Shown here: piece after piece, positions 52,017-61,405 of the stretch | How the letters are laid out: each line of letters opens with the position of its first letter | How positions within the stretch are numbered: the stretch's first letter is position 1 | Assembly (NCBI GenBank): GCA_049514435.1 | Contig: JBEKVB010000008.1 | Location: 1 to 64,000, forward strand | Direction: 5' to 3' | DNA: 64,000 nt | Source: UBA4810 sp002479215 | GTDB taxonomy: Bacteria; Desulfobacterota; Syntrophia; Syntrophales; Smithellaceae | Notes under the pieces: model-generated | The model's database searches: none | What the model was told of the DNA's origin: nothing | The model's input: the letters and a program-made list of their open reading frames with translations, nothing else | Position numbers and translations under genes: made by a program

Positions 52017-52763
52017 CTATTTTTCTTCTAATCCTTCAATAAACGCCAGGACATTTTTGCCCAGGACAGCATGGTTGTAACCGCCTTCCAAAATGCCGAA
52101 ACAGCCGCCTTTGTTGCGGCGGGCGCAATCCAGTACCAAATTGCCCATATATTTGTAGTCCTCTGTTTTCAAAAGGCCGCCCCAGTCGGCTTCATGATAA
52201 TCAAAACCGGCAGATACCGCGATCATGTCAGCATCAGTTTGGGCGAGACTCGTTTCCACGCTTTTTAAATAATCATGGCGGTCTTGCCCTGTGGGATTAA
52301 GTATCGTCACATATCCCTTGCCGCCCAGGATATTCACATTTCCATCACCAAAATGCAGATCGAAATCCAGAAGGAAAGCTTTCTTAATTTTGCCTTCGCG
52401 CTTCAATTTATCCAGCGCGATGGCCATGTTGTTAAAATAACAAAAGCCCCAGGCGCTTCCGGCAGAAGCGTGATGGCCGGGCGGGCGAATTACGGCAAAG
52501 CAAGGTTCCTTCAAGCCGATTTGTGCCGCTTTAATCGCACCTCCGGCGGCGAGTGCCGCAATTTCGTATACACCCTCACGTTCGACCGACCTTACGTGAT
52601 CGGGAGTGTGTACTTTGAGAATATCTTCTTTTGTTGCAGTAACCGGTGTGACAAAAGTTACTTTGCCGCGCAGTGCTATTTTAATGGCTTGAATTCTTCC
52701 GGCGGCGGAAGCAGGATCCGATGTATAAACTTCATTGTAATCTTCATGGTAAATAACTTTCAT
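52017..52763 (-). CDS. Histone-deacetylase-fold amidohydrolase (arginase/deacetylase superfamily)
   Basis: 248 aa. Zinc-hydrolase signatures: IRPPGHHASAGSAWGFCYFNN (catalytic His pair), LLDFDLHFGDGNVNIL (Zn ligands Asp/His) and AVSAGFDYHEADWGG. Shorter than most bacterial HDAC-like enzymes (about 300-340) because the C-terminal part is trimmed, though the ending GILEGGYNHAVLGKNVLAFIEGL is intact. Probably deacetylates acetylpolyamines or acetyl-lysine; substrate not known. AAAGGAGG upstream. Confidence 0.88.
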   Translation of the reverse strand: MKVIYHEDYNEVYTSDPASAAGRIQAIKIALRGKVTFVTPVTATKEDILKVHTPDHVRSVEREGVYEIAALAAGGAIKAAQIGLKEPCFAVIRPPGHHASAGSAWGFCYFNNMAIALDKLKREGKIKKAFLLDFDLHFGDGNVNILGGKGYVTILNPTGQDRHDYLKSVETSLAQTDADMIAVSAGFDYHEADWGGLLKTEDYKYMGNLVLDCARRNKGGCFGILEGGYNHAVLGKNVLAFIEGLEEK

Positions 52764-52805
52764 TTAATCCTCCTTTCATCAGGCACGGTATGCACCGCAA
52801 CTATA

Positions 52806-53243
52806 CTAAGGTAAAAAACCGATCGAACGTAAAGCCTTAAGCGTATTTTTTGCCACCGGTAATCTATTTAGTTCTTCGGGAGAAAGCCAGCGGGCATCGA
52901 GGGCGTCATCCGCTCCTCTCGGCTCACCGGAAATATAATCAGCCGCGAAATCAACGACTACAAAATGAAATTTAATTTTTCGCTCGCCGTCGCGCTCGAG
53001 GAAATCAAATACATATACGCAATCGCCGACTTTGATTCTGATGCCGGTTTCTTCCAAAATTTCGCGGGCAGCGCATTCTTGCAGGGTCTCACCGAGTTTA
53101 AGCATTCCGCCCGGAATCGCCCACAGCCCTTTGCTTGGTTCTATCCCGCGTTTCACTAATAAAACTTTTCTGTCTTTAACGGTTATCGCTCCCACGCCTA
53201 CTCGCGGCGTCTGGGGATAGGCTCTGTCCGATTCCTGTTCCAT
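52806..53243 (-). CDS. Nudix hydrolase, ADP-ribose pyrophosphatase-like
   Basis: 145 aa. A complete Nudix box GGMLKLGETLQECAAREILEETGI (residues about 45-68) fits G-x5-E-x7-REUxEExGU. The first strands are VGVGAITVKDRKVLLVKRGIEP. Likely cleaves a nucleoside diphosphate compound. Its start lies 68 bases inside the end of the NRDE gene, an unusually long overlap. Confidence 0.9.
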   Translation of the reverse strand: MEQESDRAYPQTPRVGVGAITVKDRKVLLVKRGIEPSKGLWAIPGGMLKLGETLQECAAREILEETGIRIKVGDCVYVFDFLERDGERKIKFHFVVVDFAADYISGEPRGADDALDARWLSPEELNRLPVAKNTLKALRSIGFLP

Positions 53244-54018
53244 TTAATTTTTCTTTCTCTATGATAAAAGAAAATCGGCTGGTGAGCCACAGTTCAGATT
53301 TTTCATCAAAAACTTTTTCCACAAACTTAACACGCTTATTTTTTCCCAAAAGTAAAATCGTCGAGGAACGGGTGCCGTAATTGGGGCTTTTTATAAAGAT
53401 AGGCGATAAAAGTCTTTCCCATTCCCTGCCGACCCCGGTGGCGGGAAGTTTATCGTTGGGCGCAACATGTCTGCTCGAGAGAATGGCAAATAAAGCATCT
53501 TCCAAGGCGACGCCTTTTTCATTCAAGGCTTTTTTTAACTCCTTCTTGGCTTTACGAACTTTAGGCCAGGAAGTATCCAGAAGATGATTGCTAAGTCCGT
53601 AAATTCCGGCGCCAAGCTTTTGTTTTTTTCCGCGGTTGGAAAAGACATAGAGTTTGTCATTATCCCCTAAAATTAAATTATAACCATTATATTTATCGGA
53701 CTGTTGGGAAATATTTTCCACGTATTTATCGACGCTTTGATCGCCGCAAAGAAAATCACGCACAAGCTTGCCGCGCGATTGAGCATTAATCTTAAACGCG
53801 GCCGGGTCGCGGTAATTGGTGATTGCGGCAAATTTTCCTTCCCTGGTAATGCCCAACCACGTGCCTCCTTCTCTTAAATCCCTCCCGCCCAGAATCTGCG
53901 GTGCGTCTTCCCAAAAATCAGCGGGAGACGACGGCCGCTCGTAAAATTCATCGCGATTAGCCGCCATAATCAGATGGTATGAGGGATGAGCATTGTAAGC
54001 GAAAACTATCAAACACAT
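53176..54018 (-). CDS. NRDE/TANGO2-family protein
   Basis: 280 aa from the ATG at 54018, which gives the family N-terminus MCLIVFAYNAHPSYHLIMAANRDEFYERP with a Cys right after Met, a putative N-terminal nucleophile. NRDE motif ANRDEF, GGRDLREGGTWLGIT and FAAITNYRDP follow. A start four codons upstream exists. The last 25 residues (GTGIGQSLSPDAASRRGSDNR) read into the Nudix gene and are unlike the family, so the natural stop may have been lost. Function in heme or lipid handling is only proposed for eukaryotic relatives. Confidence 0.85.
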   Translation of the reverse strand: MCLIVFAYNAHPSYHLIMAANRDEFYERPSSPADFWEDAPQILGGRDLREGGTWLGITREGKFAAITNYRDPAAFKINAQSRGKLVRDFLCGDQSVDKYVENISQQSDKYNGYNLILGDNDKLYVFSNRGKKQKLGAGIYGLSNHLLDTSWPKVRKAKKELKKALNEKGVALEDALFAILSSRHVAPNDKLPATGVGREWERLLSPIFIKSPNYGTRSSTILLLGKNKRVKFVEKVFDEKSELWLTSRFSFIIEKEKLNGTGIGQSLSPDAASRRGSDNR

Positions 54019-54045
54019 CAATTCTCTCAAATGAGCCGGAATATT

Positions 54046-54825
54046 TTAGGAAAGCTTATGTTTCATAATTTCTTTCAATTTGGTCATTATCTTGGTCATT
54101 GTTTCTCCCGCCGGCGCGTTTATAAATACATCGGCGATATCATTTTGTTCTGTATCCCCGATGTTGATAATAACGATGCTGGCGCCGGCTTGTTTGGCGT
54201 AAAGCGGCATATAAGCAGCTGGATAAACAACTAATGAAGAACCAATAACAATGAGCAAGTCGCATAACCGCGCTTCCTGACTCGCGCGCATGAGAGTATG
54301 CTGCGGCAGCGCTTCGCCGAAAAAAACTACATCGGGTTTTAGAATACTCCGGCAATAGTCACATGTCGGAACATGGTCGGGTGAGGGAACATTCTGTTTC
54401 ACAATTTCGATGGGATATCGCTCACGGCAATTAAGACAAACAAGCCATTGCATATTGCCGTGTAATTCGTGAACTATTTTCTGAGCGTTGCCCGCTTTTT
54501 GATGTAAATTATCGATATTTTGCGTGATAACTGAGCTTAATTTACCCATTTTTTCCAACTCCACTATCGCTAAATGAGCAAGATTGGGTTCGGCATCAGC
54601 CATCAAACCGCCTTCTCGGAGACGCTGCCACATTTTTTTGCGCGTTTCATCGGAACTTAAAAATTTATCTATAGTGAAATCGTTGGGGTCAACTTTAGTC
54701 CAGAGGCCTCCCGGACCGCGGAAATCCGGTATGCCCGATTCCGTGCTGATACCCGCTCCGGTGAAAACTACTACTCTGCTGGACGCTGCAATCAGTTCTG
54801 CAACTTTATTAATCATTGTTTCCAT
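54046..54825 (-). CDS. cobB: Sir2-family NAD-dependent protein deacylase
   Basis: 259 aa. FTGAGISTESGIPDFRGPGGLW NAD site, TQNIDNLHQKAGN, catalytic His in VHELHGN, four zinc cysteines (CLNCRERYP and CDYCRSILKPDVVFFGE), GSSLVVYPAAYMP. Standard class III deacylase of about 250 residues. Likely removes acyl groups from enzymes such as acetyl-CoA synthetase; substrate inferred from the family. 27 bases upstream of the NRDE gene. Confidence 0.93.
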   Translation of the reverse strand: METMINKVAELIAASSRVVVFTGAGISTESGIPDFRGPGGLWTKVDPNDFTIDKFLSSDETRKKMWQRLREGGLMADAEPNLAHLAIVELEKMGKLSSVITQNIDNLHQKAGNAQKIVHELHGNMQWLVCLNCRERYPIEIVKQNVPSPDHVPTCDYCRSILKPDVVFFGEALPQHTLMRASQEARLCDLLIVIGSSLVVYPAAYMPLYAKQAGASIVIINIGDTEQNDIADVFINAPAGETMTKIMTKLKEIMKHKLS

Positions 54826-55075
54826 AAATCAGCCATTGCCCTTTTAATGATTAGTACAGGTTCGCCTTTTTATATTAATTTAAAAATACATCAAGTTTGC
54901 TTAAAATCAAAAGAAAAAAAGAAGATAGCACAACAAAACCGATGTCGCGGTTGTAATTAATGAAAAGTAAACGCAATTTAGCTTAAGCCGAACCATAATT
55001 GGTAAATTCCTCCAGAGAATAAAAGAGGCCGGAGGAGTTAGGAGCAATCTAATGATTATATAACTGTATCTTTGA

Positions 55076-55849
55076 CTAGAATAGTTTTTTTGCCGTTATA
55101 TCCAGAACTTCTTTAAATTTTGTTTCACCGCCGAATTTAATAATTTGGCTAATATCCGTGAGTGCTTTTTCGTAAATATTAAGCATTTTGCCTGTGTCGG
55201 GATTTCTGATGATTATATTGGCGTACAGCTCAGGACTTTCCGTGAATACTTTTTTTATAATATCCAGTTTTGCTTGAAAAATAGGCGTGGAAAATTTATT
55301 AATTTCCGCCAAGGGAATTCCTGTCGCGGCCAGAGCCGTTCCTAAAGATATCGTATGGAGATGGGTGAGCACTTGAATAATCGCCATCATTTGATCGTGC
55401 TTTTCAGGGGTTGATTCCAAAATAACCAATTTATTTTTTTTAAAGACTTTTTTTAGCCAAGAAAGCCACTTAGTCCCACGGGCCGGACATAGAATAACAT
55501 TTTGCCCGGAAATTTCTTTCAGCGTAGGTCCGAAAAGCGGGTGGCAGCCGATTACTTCCGCCGGTGAGCTGGCGAGCATCAATTCCACAGGTTCTTTTTT
55601 CAGCGAAGTTAAATCCATGAATAGTTTATCTTTAGTCAGAAGCGGTCCGACAAGTTTAATAACTTCGGCAGTAGCTGAAATCGGCACCGCAACCACGACA
55701 ACATCGCATGTTTTGGCGATTTCTTTCGCCTGGAGCGTAGTTTTTCTTCCGCTCACATGGACTGCGCAACCTTCTTTGCTAAGCAACCCCGCAAACCAGT
55801 GCCCCATGCCTCGCGTGCCGCCTATAATACCCACAGTAGTATTGTTCAT
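55076..55849 (-). CDS. tyrA: Prephenate dehydrogenase (TyrA family)
   Basis: 257 aa from MNNTTVGIIGG; the ATG overlaps the aroC TGA as ATGA. Rossmann motif GIIGGTRGMGHWFAGLL, VVVAVPISATAEVI, MDLTSLKKEPVELML, CHPLFGPT (prephenate/arogenate dehydrogenase signature). No ACT or chorismate mutase domain; the mutase activity is supplied by pheA in the same operon. Last gene of the aromatic operon; a 220-base gap without a good terminator follows. Confidence 0.87.
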   Translation of the reverse strand: MNNTTVGIIGGTRGMGHWFAGLLSKEGCAVHVSGRKTTLQAKEIAKTCDVVVVAVPISATAEVIKLVGPLLTKDKLFMDLTSLKKEPVELMLASSPAEVIGCHPLFGPTLKEISGQNVILCPARGTKWLSWLKKVFKKNKLVILESTPEKHDQMMAIIQVLTHLHTISLGTALAATGIPLAEINKFSTPIFQAKLDIIKKVFTESPELYANIIIRNPDTGKMLNIYEKALTDISQIIKFGGETKFKEVLDITAKKLF

Positions 55850-56922
55850 TTGCTGATCGCCTTTTGCCGGAGTAAGTGGTCTGCCAAAACAATGCATACC
55901 ATCGCTTCGCAAACAGGTACTATCCGAGGCAATACGCAAGCATCGTGTCTTCCCTGGATTTTAATTATCTGCTCTTTTCCCCTGGAGTCTATAGTTTGCT
56001 GGGGTTTCGCGATAGATGGAACCGGTTTGCAGTAAGCGCGCAGGATGATCTCCGCGCCGGTGGTTATGCCTGCCAGTATGCCTCCGGCGTAATTTGTTTT
56101 AAATCCTTTCTTATCCATTTGATCATTAGCCTGAGATCCGCAAAGAGAGGCCAGAGCAATACCGTTGCCAATTTCCACCGCTTTCACCGAGCCGATGCTC
56201 ATTAAAGCTTTGGCTAAATCCGCATCCATTTTGTCAAACACGGGTTCGCCCAAACCGGCAGGACAGCCCCAGGCGATAATTTCTACAACCCCGCCCAGTG
56301 AATCACCTTCTTTGCGTGCTGTCGCTATTTTTTTCTCCATAGCTTCCGCGGCCAGCGAATCAGGGCAAAAAAGATCATTATCGCGCACTTTACGGCGCAA
56401 ATCTTTGCCGGAAGACATTGTGGTGCGGTCAATTTCGATTGCACCAATTGCCTGTGTATAAGCTAGTACTTCCATGCCTGCCCCAGCAATAACCTTTTCG
56501 GCGATTGCGCCCGTGGCAACGCGCGCAGCGGTTTCCCGGCCGGAGGCTCGTCCTCCGCCTCGCCAATCTCGGATGCCGTATTTTTGCAGATAAGAAAAAT
56601 CTCCTTGTCCGGGGCGGAATATATCTTTTAATTCATCGTAAGAGGAAGTTTTAGCATCAGAATTTTGTATCATTAGCGATATAGGCGTACCTGTAGTTTT
56701 ACCTTCAAAAACACCGGAAAGAATTTCGACTTTGTCGCTTTCCCTTCTTGTTGTTGATGAAACCGATATTGACGGCCTTCTTCTGTCCAGAGCTTGCTGA
56801 ATGTCGGCTTCGCTCAAGGCAAGACCGGCAGGACAGCCGTCCACAACCGCTCCTAAGGTTTTCCCGTGTGATTCTCCCCATGTTGTAACGCGAAAAACGT
56901 CGCCTATTGTATTCCCGGCCAT
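55846..56922 (-). CDS. aroC: Chorismate synthase
   Basis: 358 aa. FMN-dependent enzyme that turns EPSP into chorismate. Signature stretches: VTTWGESHGKTLGAVVDGCPAGL, RPGQGDFSYLQKYGIRDWRGGGRASGRETAARV (RP near 113), GGILAGITTGAEI and GRHDACVLPRIVPVCEAM. The stop overlaps tyrA's start by four bases. aroK lies 50 bases upstream. Confidence 0.96.
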   Translation of the reverse strand: MAGNTIGDVFRVTTWGESHGKTLGAVVDGCPAGLALSEADIQQALDRRRPSISVSSTTRRESDKVEILSGVFEGKTTGTPISLMIQNSDAKTSSYDELKDIFRPGQGDFSYLQKYGIRDWRGGGRASGRETAARVATGAIAEKVIAGAGMEVLAYTQAIGAIEIDRTTMSSGKDLRRKVRDNDLFCPDSLAAEAMEKKIATARKEGDSLGGVVEIIAWGCPAGLGEPVFDKMDADLAKALMSIGSVKAVEIGNGIALASLCGSQANDQMDKKGFKTNYAGGILAGITTGAEIILRAYCKPVPSIAKPQQTIDSRGKEQIIKIQGRHDACVLPRIVPVCEAMVCIVLADHLLRQKAISK

Positions 56923-56972
56923 AATTACTCCTCTTGTATCTTCTATGAATTACATTGATGAATGCAAAAGAT

Positions 56973-57524
56973 TTATTTTTTATTTTTAATAATTTTAATT
57001 AAATTACCGGATTCCACCAAATATTGATAGATTTCTTCCGCGACTTGTAGGGGGCTTTTATTCGCCGTTTCCACAGTATGATTAGCGGCATTTTCATATA
57101 AAGGGAACCTCTGCTTCATCAAATATATCGTTTCCTGAACTATATCCCAATCTGTAAACTGCGGCCTCACCGACGCGCCCGGTGTGTTATTGTTAAGCCG
57201 GCTGATAATATCATGCAAGGGTGCGTTAAGCCATATAATTACACCTGCCTGTTTTAATAAATCGACGTTTTTTTTATTCAGAACTACACCGCCGCCCGTG
57301 GCGATTACGCAAGCTCCTTCCTGCGTCAACGTCAGGACAGCCTCTTTTTCTTTATTGCGGAAAAAATCCCAGCCGTGGAGCGCCACAATTTCTTTGATGG
57401 GCATTTCCATATTTTCTTCCACTAGCGTATCGGTATCTACGAAAGGAATTTTCAGTTTAGCGGAAAGCAGTGTCCCTACCGTTGATTTGCCTGTCGCGCG
57501 ATAGCCGATAAGAATAACCTTCAT
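56973..57524 (-). CDS. aroK: Shikimate kinase
   Basis: 183 aa from MKVILIGYRATGKSTVGTLL; the ATG overlaps the aroA stop as ATGA. P-loop GYRATGKST, shikimate-binding Asp in VDTDTLVEENMEM, ATGGGVVLNKKN and LNAPLHDIISRL with an R-rich lid PGASVRPQFTDWD. Phosphorylates shikimate at O3. Confidence 0.93.
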   Translation of the reverse strand: MKVILIGYRATGKSTVGTLLSAKLKIPFVDTDTLVEENMEMPIKEIVALHGWDFFRNKEKEAVLTLTQEGACVIATGGGVVLNKKNVDLLKQAGVIIWLNAPLHDIISRLNNNTPGASVRPQFTDWDIVQETIYLMKQRFPLYENAANHTVETANKSPLQVAEEIYQYLVESGNLIKIIKNKK

Positions 57525-58777
57525 ATCTTCTTTAATTCCTGCCAAAATTGGGGGAATGATTTATCTACACATTTTTTGTCGCTGATTTCTATACCGCTAA
57601 CAACTAAACCGGCAACGGCAAAGCTCATGGCCATGCGGTGGTCATTGTAAGTTTCAATTTTAGCCGGCACCGGGACTCCACCTTGAATGATAAGGCCGTC
57701 CGGTGCTTCCCGGGCTTCAATACCGATGCGGTTTAGTTCGGTAACCAGCGCCACCAGCCGGTTACTTTCTTTTATTCTTAAATGCGGTACATTACTGATA
57801 ACCGTTTGTCCTTGGCGAAAAGCCGAAAGCAGAGCCAAAGTAGGCACCATATCCGGCATATCGTTCAAGTCGAAAGTGAAATTACCGCAAGCCAGATCAG
57901 CACCTGCGACTTCTACCCAATCCTCACTTGATCTTACTTTACAGCCCAGTTCTTCCAGGATATTGAGCAATCTTATATCTCCCTGTTTACTTTTCCGGCT
58001 GATTCCGCTGACTCTAATTGGCTTTTTTAAAAGCGCCGCTGCTAGAAAAAAATAGGAAGCGCTGGAAGCGTCTCCTTCCACATAATATTCACAGCCCCGA
58101 TAAATTTTACCGGTATCAACATGGTATTCATGTTTTGACGTTTGGTTGATTTTAGCACCAAAATCACTCATCACGGAAATTGTCAAATCAATATAAGGCG
58201 TGGAAACAACATCCCCCTGTAAGGTCAAATCTATGCCTTTTTTCGTATAAGGCGCGCAAAGAAGCAGAGCTGAAACATACTGCGAGCTTTCTATATCTTG
58301 CAATATTATTTTTCCTCCTGGAAGGCCGTTGGTGTTGATCTCAACAGGCGGGCAGTTATTTTGGCAGGCAATATCAACACCCAAGTTTTGCAGCGCTTCC
58401 ACCAATGCTCCCACCGGCCTTTCGCAGAGCCGCTTCTCACCGGTTAAAACATATTTGCCCTTGCCCAGGCAGGCCAGTGCCGTGAGAAAACGAAGTGCTG
58501 TGCCGTTGTTTCCTAAAAAGATTTCTTTGCCGCTGTTGGCAATTTCGCCCGCTGTGCCGGAAACGAAAAAACCGCCGAAAGCAGATAAAATGTTCGCGCC
58601 TAAAGCCCGTAAACCGTCTATCAAATGCAGCGTGTCTTCGGATACCAGGGCATTACCGATAAAAGAATTATCTCTCGCCAGGGCGGCGGCCACCAGTGCC
58701 CTCTGGGTCAGACTCTTCGAACCGGGAACACGGACAATCGCGGATAATTCCTTAAAAGGCGGGTCATCATTATTCAA
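57521..58777 (-). CDS. aroA: 3-phosphoshikimate 1-carboxyvinyltransferase (EPSP synthase)
   Basis: 418 aa. VPGSKSLTQRALVAAALA (residues about 14-31), LGNNGTALRFLTALAC, ESSQYVSALLLCAPY, RIKESNRLVALVTELNRIG and DHRMAMSFAVAGLVV. The loop at 90-110 reads GNNGTALR where glyphosate-sensitive enzymes have GNAGTAMR. Start overlaps the aroDE stop by eight bases; stop overlaps aroK. Confidence 0.95.
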   Translation of the reverse strand: MNNDDPPFKELSAIVRVPGSKSLTQRALVAAALARDNSFIGNALVSEDTLHLIDGLRALGANILSAFGGFFVSGTAGEIANSGKEIFLGNNGTALRFLTALACLGKGKYVLTGEKRLCERPVGALVEALQNLGVDIACQNNCPPVEINTNGLPGGKIILQDIESSQYVSALLLCAPYTKKGIDLTLQGDVVSTPYIDLTISVMSDFGAKINQTSKHEYHVDTGKIYRGCEYYVEGDASSASYFFLAAALLKKPIRVSGISRKSKQGDIRLLNILEELGCKVRSSEDWVEVAGADLACGNFTFDLNDMPDMVPTLALLSAFRQGQTVISNVPHLRIKESNRLVALVTELNRIGIEAREAPDGLIIQGGVPVPAKIETYNDHRMAMSFAVAGLVVSGIEISDKKCVDKSFPQFWQELKKI

Positions 58778-60326
58778 TTTTGGTCAGCCTTTCCCATACC
58801 ACTTTTTTCATCAGCATCAGGGGTGGTTCTTTTCCTGTCCACAGCTGAAGCTGCTCCGCTCCTTGATGCACAAACATATCCAACCCGGAAAAAATATGGC
58901 AGCCCTGTTTTTCGGCATCCGTCAGTAATTTTGTCTTCAGCGGATTGTATATTACATCCATAACATATTTATATCCGGTCAGCACGGAAGATTCAACCGG
59001 CGATTTATTCTTGTGGGGATACATGCCCACAGGCGTCGTGTTAATGAGGCAGTCGGCGTTGATCTTGCCTATTTCGGAAAGCGGATAAAACGGGCAGTCG
59101 AATTTCCCCGATAGAATCTTTCCTTTTTCCGGAGTTCTGTTTGTGATAATCGGGAATCCGCCTTCCTTTAGGATTCCATAAGCCACCGCCCGCGCCGTTC
59201 CGCCTGCGCCGATGATTACGAAAGTTTTATCTTTTATTGTCATTGCTTCTTTAAGCGTAAGAATCAACCCCAGCCAATCGGTATTGCAGCCTTTCAGGCG
59301 GCCGTTTTCGTTGATGATTGTATTTACGGCTCCTATTTTCAGCGAGTGTTCATCAACATCATCCAGATATTCCATAGCTTCGGTCTTATAGGGTATGGTT
59401 ATGCTGGCGCCCCGGATATTCATGTCCCTCATGCCTCGTAGCGCGCCGCCCAGATTTCGGACGCAAAACGCGGTGTAGTTTCCCGCCATCTTCATTTCCT
59501 TCAAAGCCGCGTTGTGCATTAAGGGAGAAAGACTTTGCTGCACCGGATTGCCCAATAGAATATAATTCTGCAGTGTGTCCGTGGGGGAAATCGTTAACGG
59601 CGGCGCAGCATTTTCGCCTTTTAGCAATTTTAATATTTGTTTCATGTCCCCAACTGTGAACTGCCCCGGCGCGGATTGACTCTTCTTATCCAGCGCGGCA
59701 AAGCTCAAATAATTGCCCATGATAGGTGCTACGGCGCGGCTGAGGCGGCCGGGAGCTCCCATACAAAGGGCAATGATTTCCTGAGAATGTTTTCGCGCAT
59801 AAGGGATCAAACTGAGAACCCTCAAATTATCTTCAGGTGCTTTGGCTAAGGTGACGATTTTTACAATTGCCGGTTTAGCCTTTGCACATTTATTGAATAC
59901 TTCTTTCAGCTTTGTAAGCGAGGGAGTCTTCTTAACATCATGGTAGGAAATAATGATTTTGGTAAAACCTCCCTGTTTAGTGCAAAAAGTTTTGAGCTCA
60001 CGAATCGCTACATTTCCTTCCGCAAGCTCGATATCGATAAAATCCGCGCCCAGTTTGATTGCTTCTTTAAGCAAAGCTATCTTTTGGTTTTTCGTATTTT
60101 TGATAACCACTGCTTTTCCGGCAGGGGCGGCCTCCTCCCTTTTTCTGCAGGTAACGATAATTTTAACCGAAGCCGAACCGCTGCGGGCAGCGGAAATCAA
60201 TTCCGGTAAAACTCCGCCTTTGATTAAATCCATTCTCAGCTCGATGAAATCGGCAATGAGACAGCTTCGTTCAATGTCTTTGAGCGCTTCTTTGTTCGTG
60301 CGGGCCGTAATGGTGATACAGATCAT
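58770..60326 (-). CDS. aroDE: Fused 3-dehydroquinate dehydratase (type I) and shikimate dehydrogenase
   Basis: 518 aa from MICITITARTNKEALKDIE; the ATG overlaps the pheA TGA. Residues about 1-225 are a type I dehydroquinase: ADFIELRMDLIKGG, IIISYHDVKKTPS (His), KIVTLAKAPEDN (Schiff-base Lys), GRLSRAVAPIMGNYLSFAAL. Residues about 240-518 are AroE: LLGNPVQQSLSPLMHNAAL, ITIPYKTEAMEYLDDVD, VNTIINENGRLKGCNTDWLG, IIGAGGTARAVAYGIL, NTTPVGMYP and LDMFVHQGAEQL. The fusion channels two successive steps; known from plants and a few bacteria such as Chlamydia. Confidence 0.94.
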   Translation of the reverse strand: MICITITARTNKEALKDIERSCLIADFIELRMDLIKGGVLPELISAARSGSASVKIIVTCRKREEAAPAGKAVVIKNTKNQKIALLKEAIKLGADFIDIELAEGNVAIRELKTFCTKQGGFTKIIISYHDVKKTPSLTKLKEVFNKCAKAKPAIVKIVTLAKAPEDNLRVLSLIPYARKHSQEIIALCMGAPGRLSRAVAPIMGNYLSFAALDKKSQSAPGQFTVGDMKQILKLLKGENAAPPLTISPTDTLQNYILLGNPVQQSLSPLMHNAALKEMKMAGNYTAFCVRNLGGALRGMRDMNIRGASITIPYKTEAMEYLDDVDEHSLKIGAVNTIINENGRLKGCNTDWLGLILTLKEAMTIKDKTFVIIGAGGTARAVAYGILKEGGFPIITNRTPEKGKILSGKFDCPFYPLSEIGKINADCLINTTPVGMYPHKNKSPVESSVLTGYKYVMDVIYNPLKTKLLTDAEKQGCHIFSGLDMFVHQGAEQLQLWTGKEPPLMLMKKVVWERLTKIE

Positions 60327-61405
60327 ATTCTGCCTTCTGCTTTCGGGTATGAACCCAATATCTTTAGAAAAGTTGTTTTTTCTTTCAACTCCTGTAAACA
60401 ACTTTTTATCGGTTTGTCTTTTATATGGCCGAGCATATCTACAAAGAAAAGATATTCCCACAATCTCTCTTTTACCGGATGTGATTCTATTTTGGTCAAA
60501 TTAATCCGGCGGCGGGCGAAGGAAGATAGTGCGCGATGAAGCGAACCGGGCGAATGGGGTGTCGCGAAAATCAAAGAAGTTTTATCGTCGCCGGTAGAAT
60601 TGCTTTCTCCTCTGCCCATAACCAAAAAGCGCGTCATATTGGAGGAGCTATCTTCGATGCCTTCGGCCAGCAAGTTCAAGCCGTAGATCTGAGCGGCAAG
60701 GGCGCTGCCTATCGCTGCTTCGTTCTTTTTCCCCCGCACCATTCGGGCCGCTGCGGCTGTGCTTTCCGCTTCGCCCAGCGTGCAATTGGGCAGATTGGTT
60801 CTGAGCCATACCTGGCACTGGGGTAAGGCGTGCGGATGAGAATAAATTTTCTTAATATCCGTCATGCTTTTAGCCGAAGAAATCAGGCACTGGCTGATTC
60901 GCAGAAAAACCTCTGCCCTGATATTCAGTGCGGTCGTAATCAGCCGGTCGAGAGTAATGTTCACCGATCCTTCCAGGGAATTTTCTACGGGAACAACGCC
61001 CCAATCTATGGAACCCTTTTCTACTTCATCAAATACACGATCAATCCTCGGCTGAGGAAAATAACGGCTGGAATCACCAAAATGCAGACGCGCTGCTAAA
61101 TGCGTAAAAGATGCTTCCGCACCAAAAAAAGCAATGGCCGTTGGTTTTTGCAAACTGCGCGAGGCGGAAATAATTTCCCTGAAAATGGACATTACGGCAT
61201 CCCGGGGCAGAGGGCCGGGATTAAGCTCCTGCAGATAACCGTAAACTTTTGCTTCCTGAGCAGGATCATATACTTCGATTCCGCCTTCGCCTTTAACCTT
61301 GCCTATCTGAACGGATATTTGCGCCCGTTCATTCAACAAACGGATAATATCCCGGTCTTTTTCTTTTATGGTTTTTCGTAAATTTTCCAAGCGCCCCGGC
61401 TTCAT
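60323..61405 (-). CDS. pheA: Bifunctional chorismate mutase / prephenate dehydratase
   Basis: 360 aa. AroQ-type chorismate mutase (about 5-85, ETIKEKDRDIIRLLNERAQI-like), prephenate dehydratase (about 93-275: TAIAFFGAEASFTHLAA, YFPQPRIDRVFDEVEKGSIDWGVVPVENSLEGSV, GVNILAEG-like TRFLVMG) and an ACT regulatory domain at the C-terminus that binds phenylalanine. The ACT motif reads KIESHPVKERLWEYLFFVD, with His where ESRP is usual. The ATG overlaps the aroB TGA. Confidence 0.94.
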   Translation of the reverse strand: MKPGRLENLRKTIKEKDRDIIRLLNERAQISVQIGKVKGEGGIEVYDPAQEAKVYGYLQELNPGPLPRDAVMSIFREIISASRSLQKPTAIAFFGAEASFTHLAARLHFGDSSRYFPQPRIDRVFDEVEKGSIDWGVVPVENSLEGSVNITLDRLITTALNIRAEVFLRISQCLISSAKSMTDIKKIYSHPHALPQCQVWLRTNLPNCTLGEAESTAAAARMVRGKKNEAAIGSALAAQIYGLNLLAEGIEDSSSNMTRFLVMGRGESNSTGDDKTSLIFATPHSPGSLHRALSSFARRRINLTKIESHPVKERLWEYLFFVDMLGHIKDKPIKSCLQELKEKTTFLKILGSYPKAEGRI

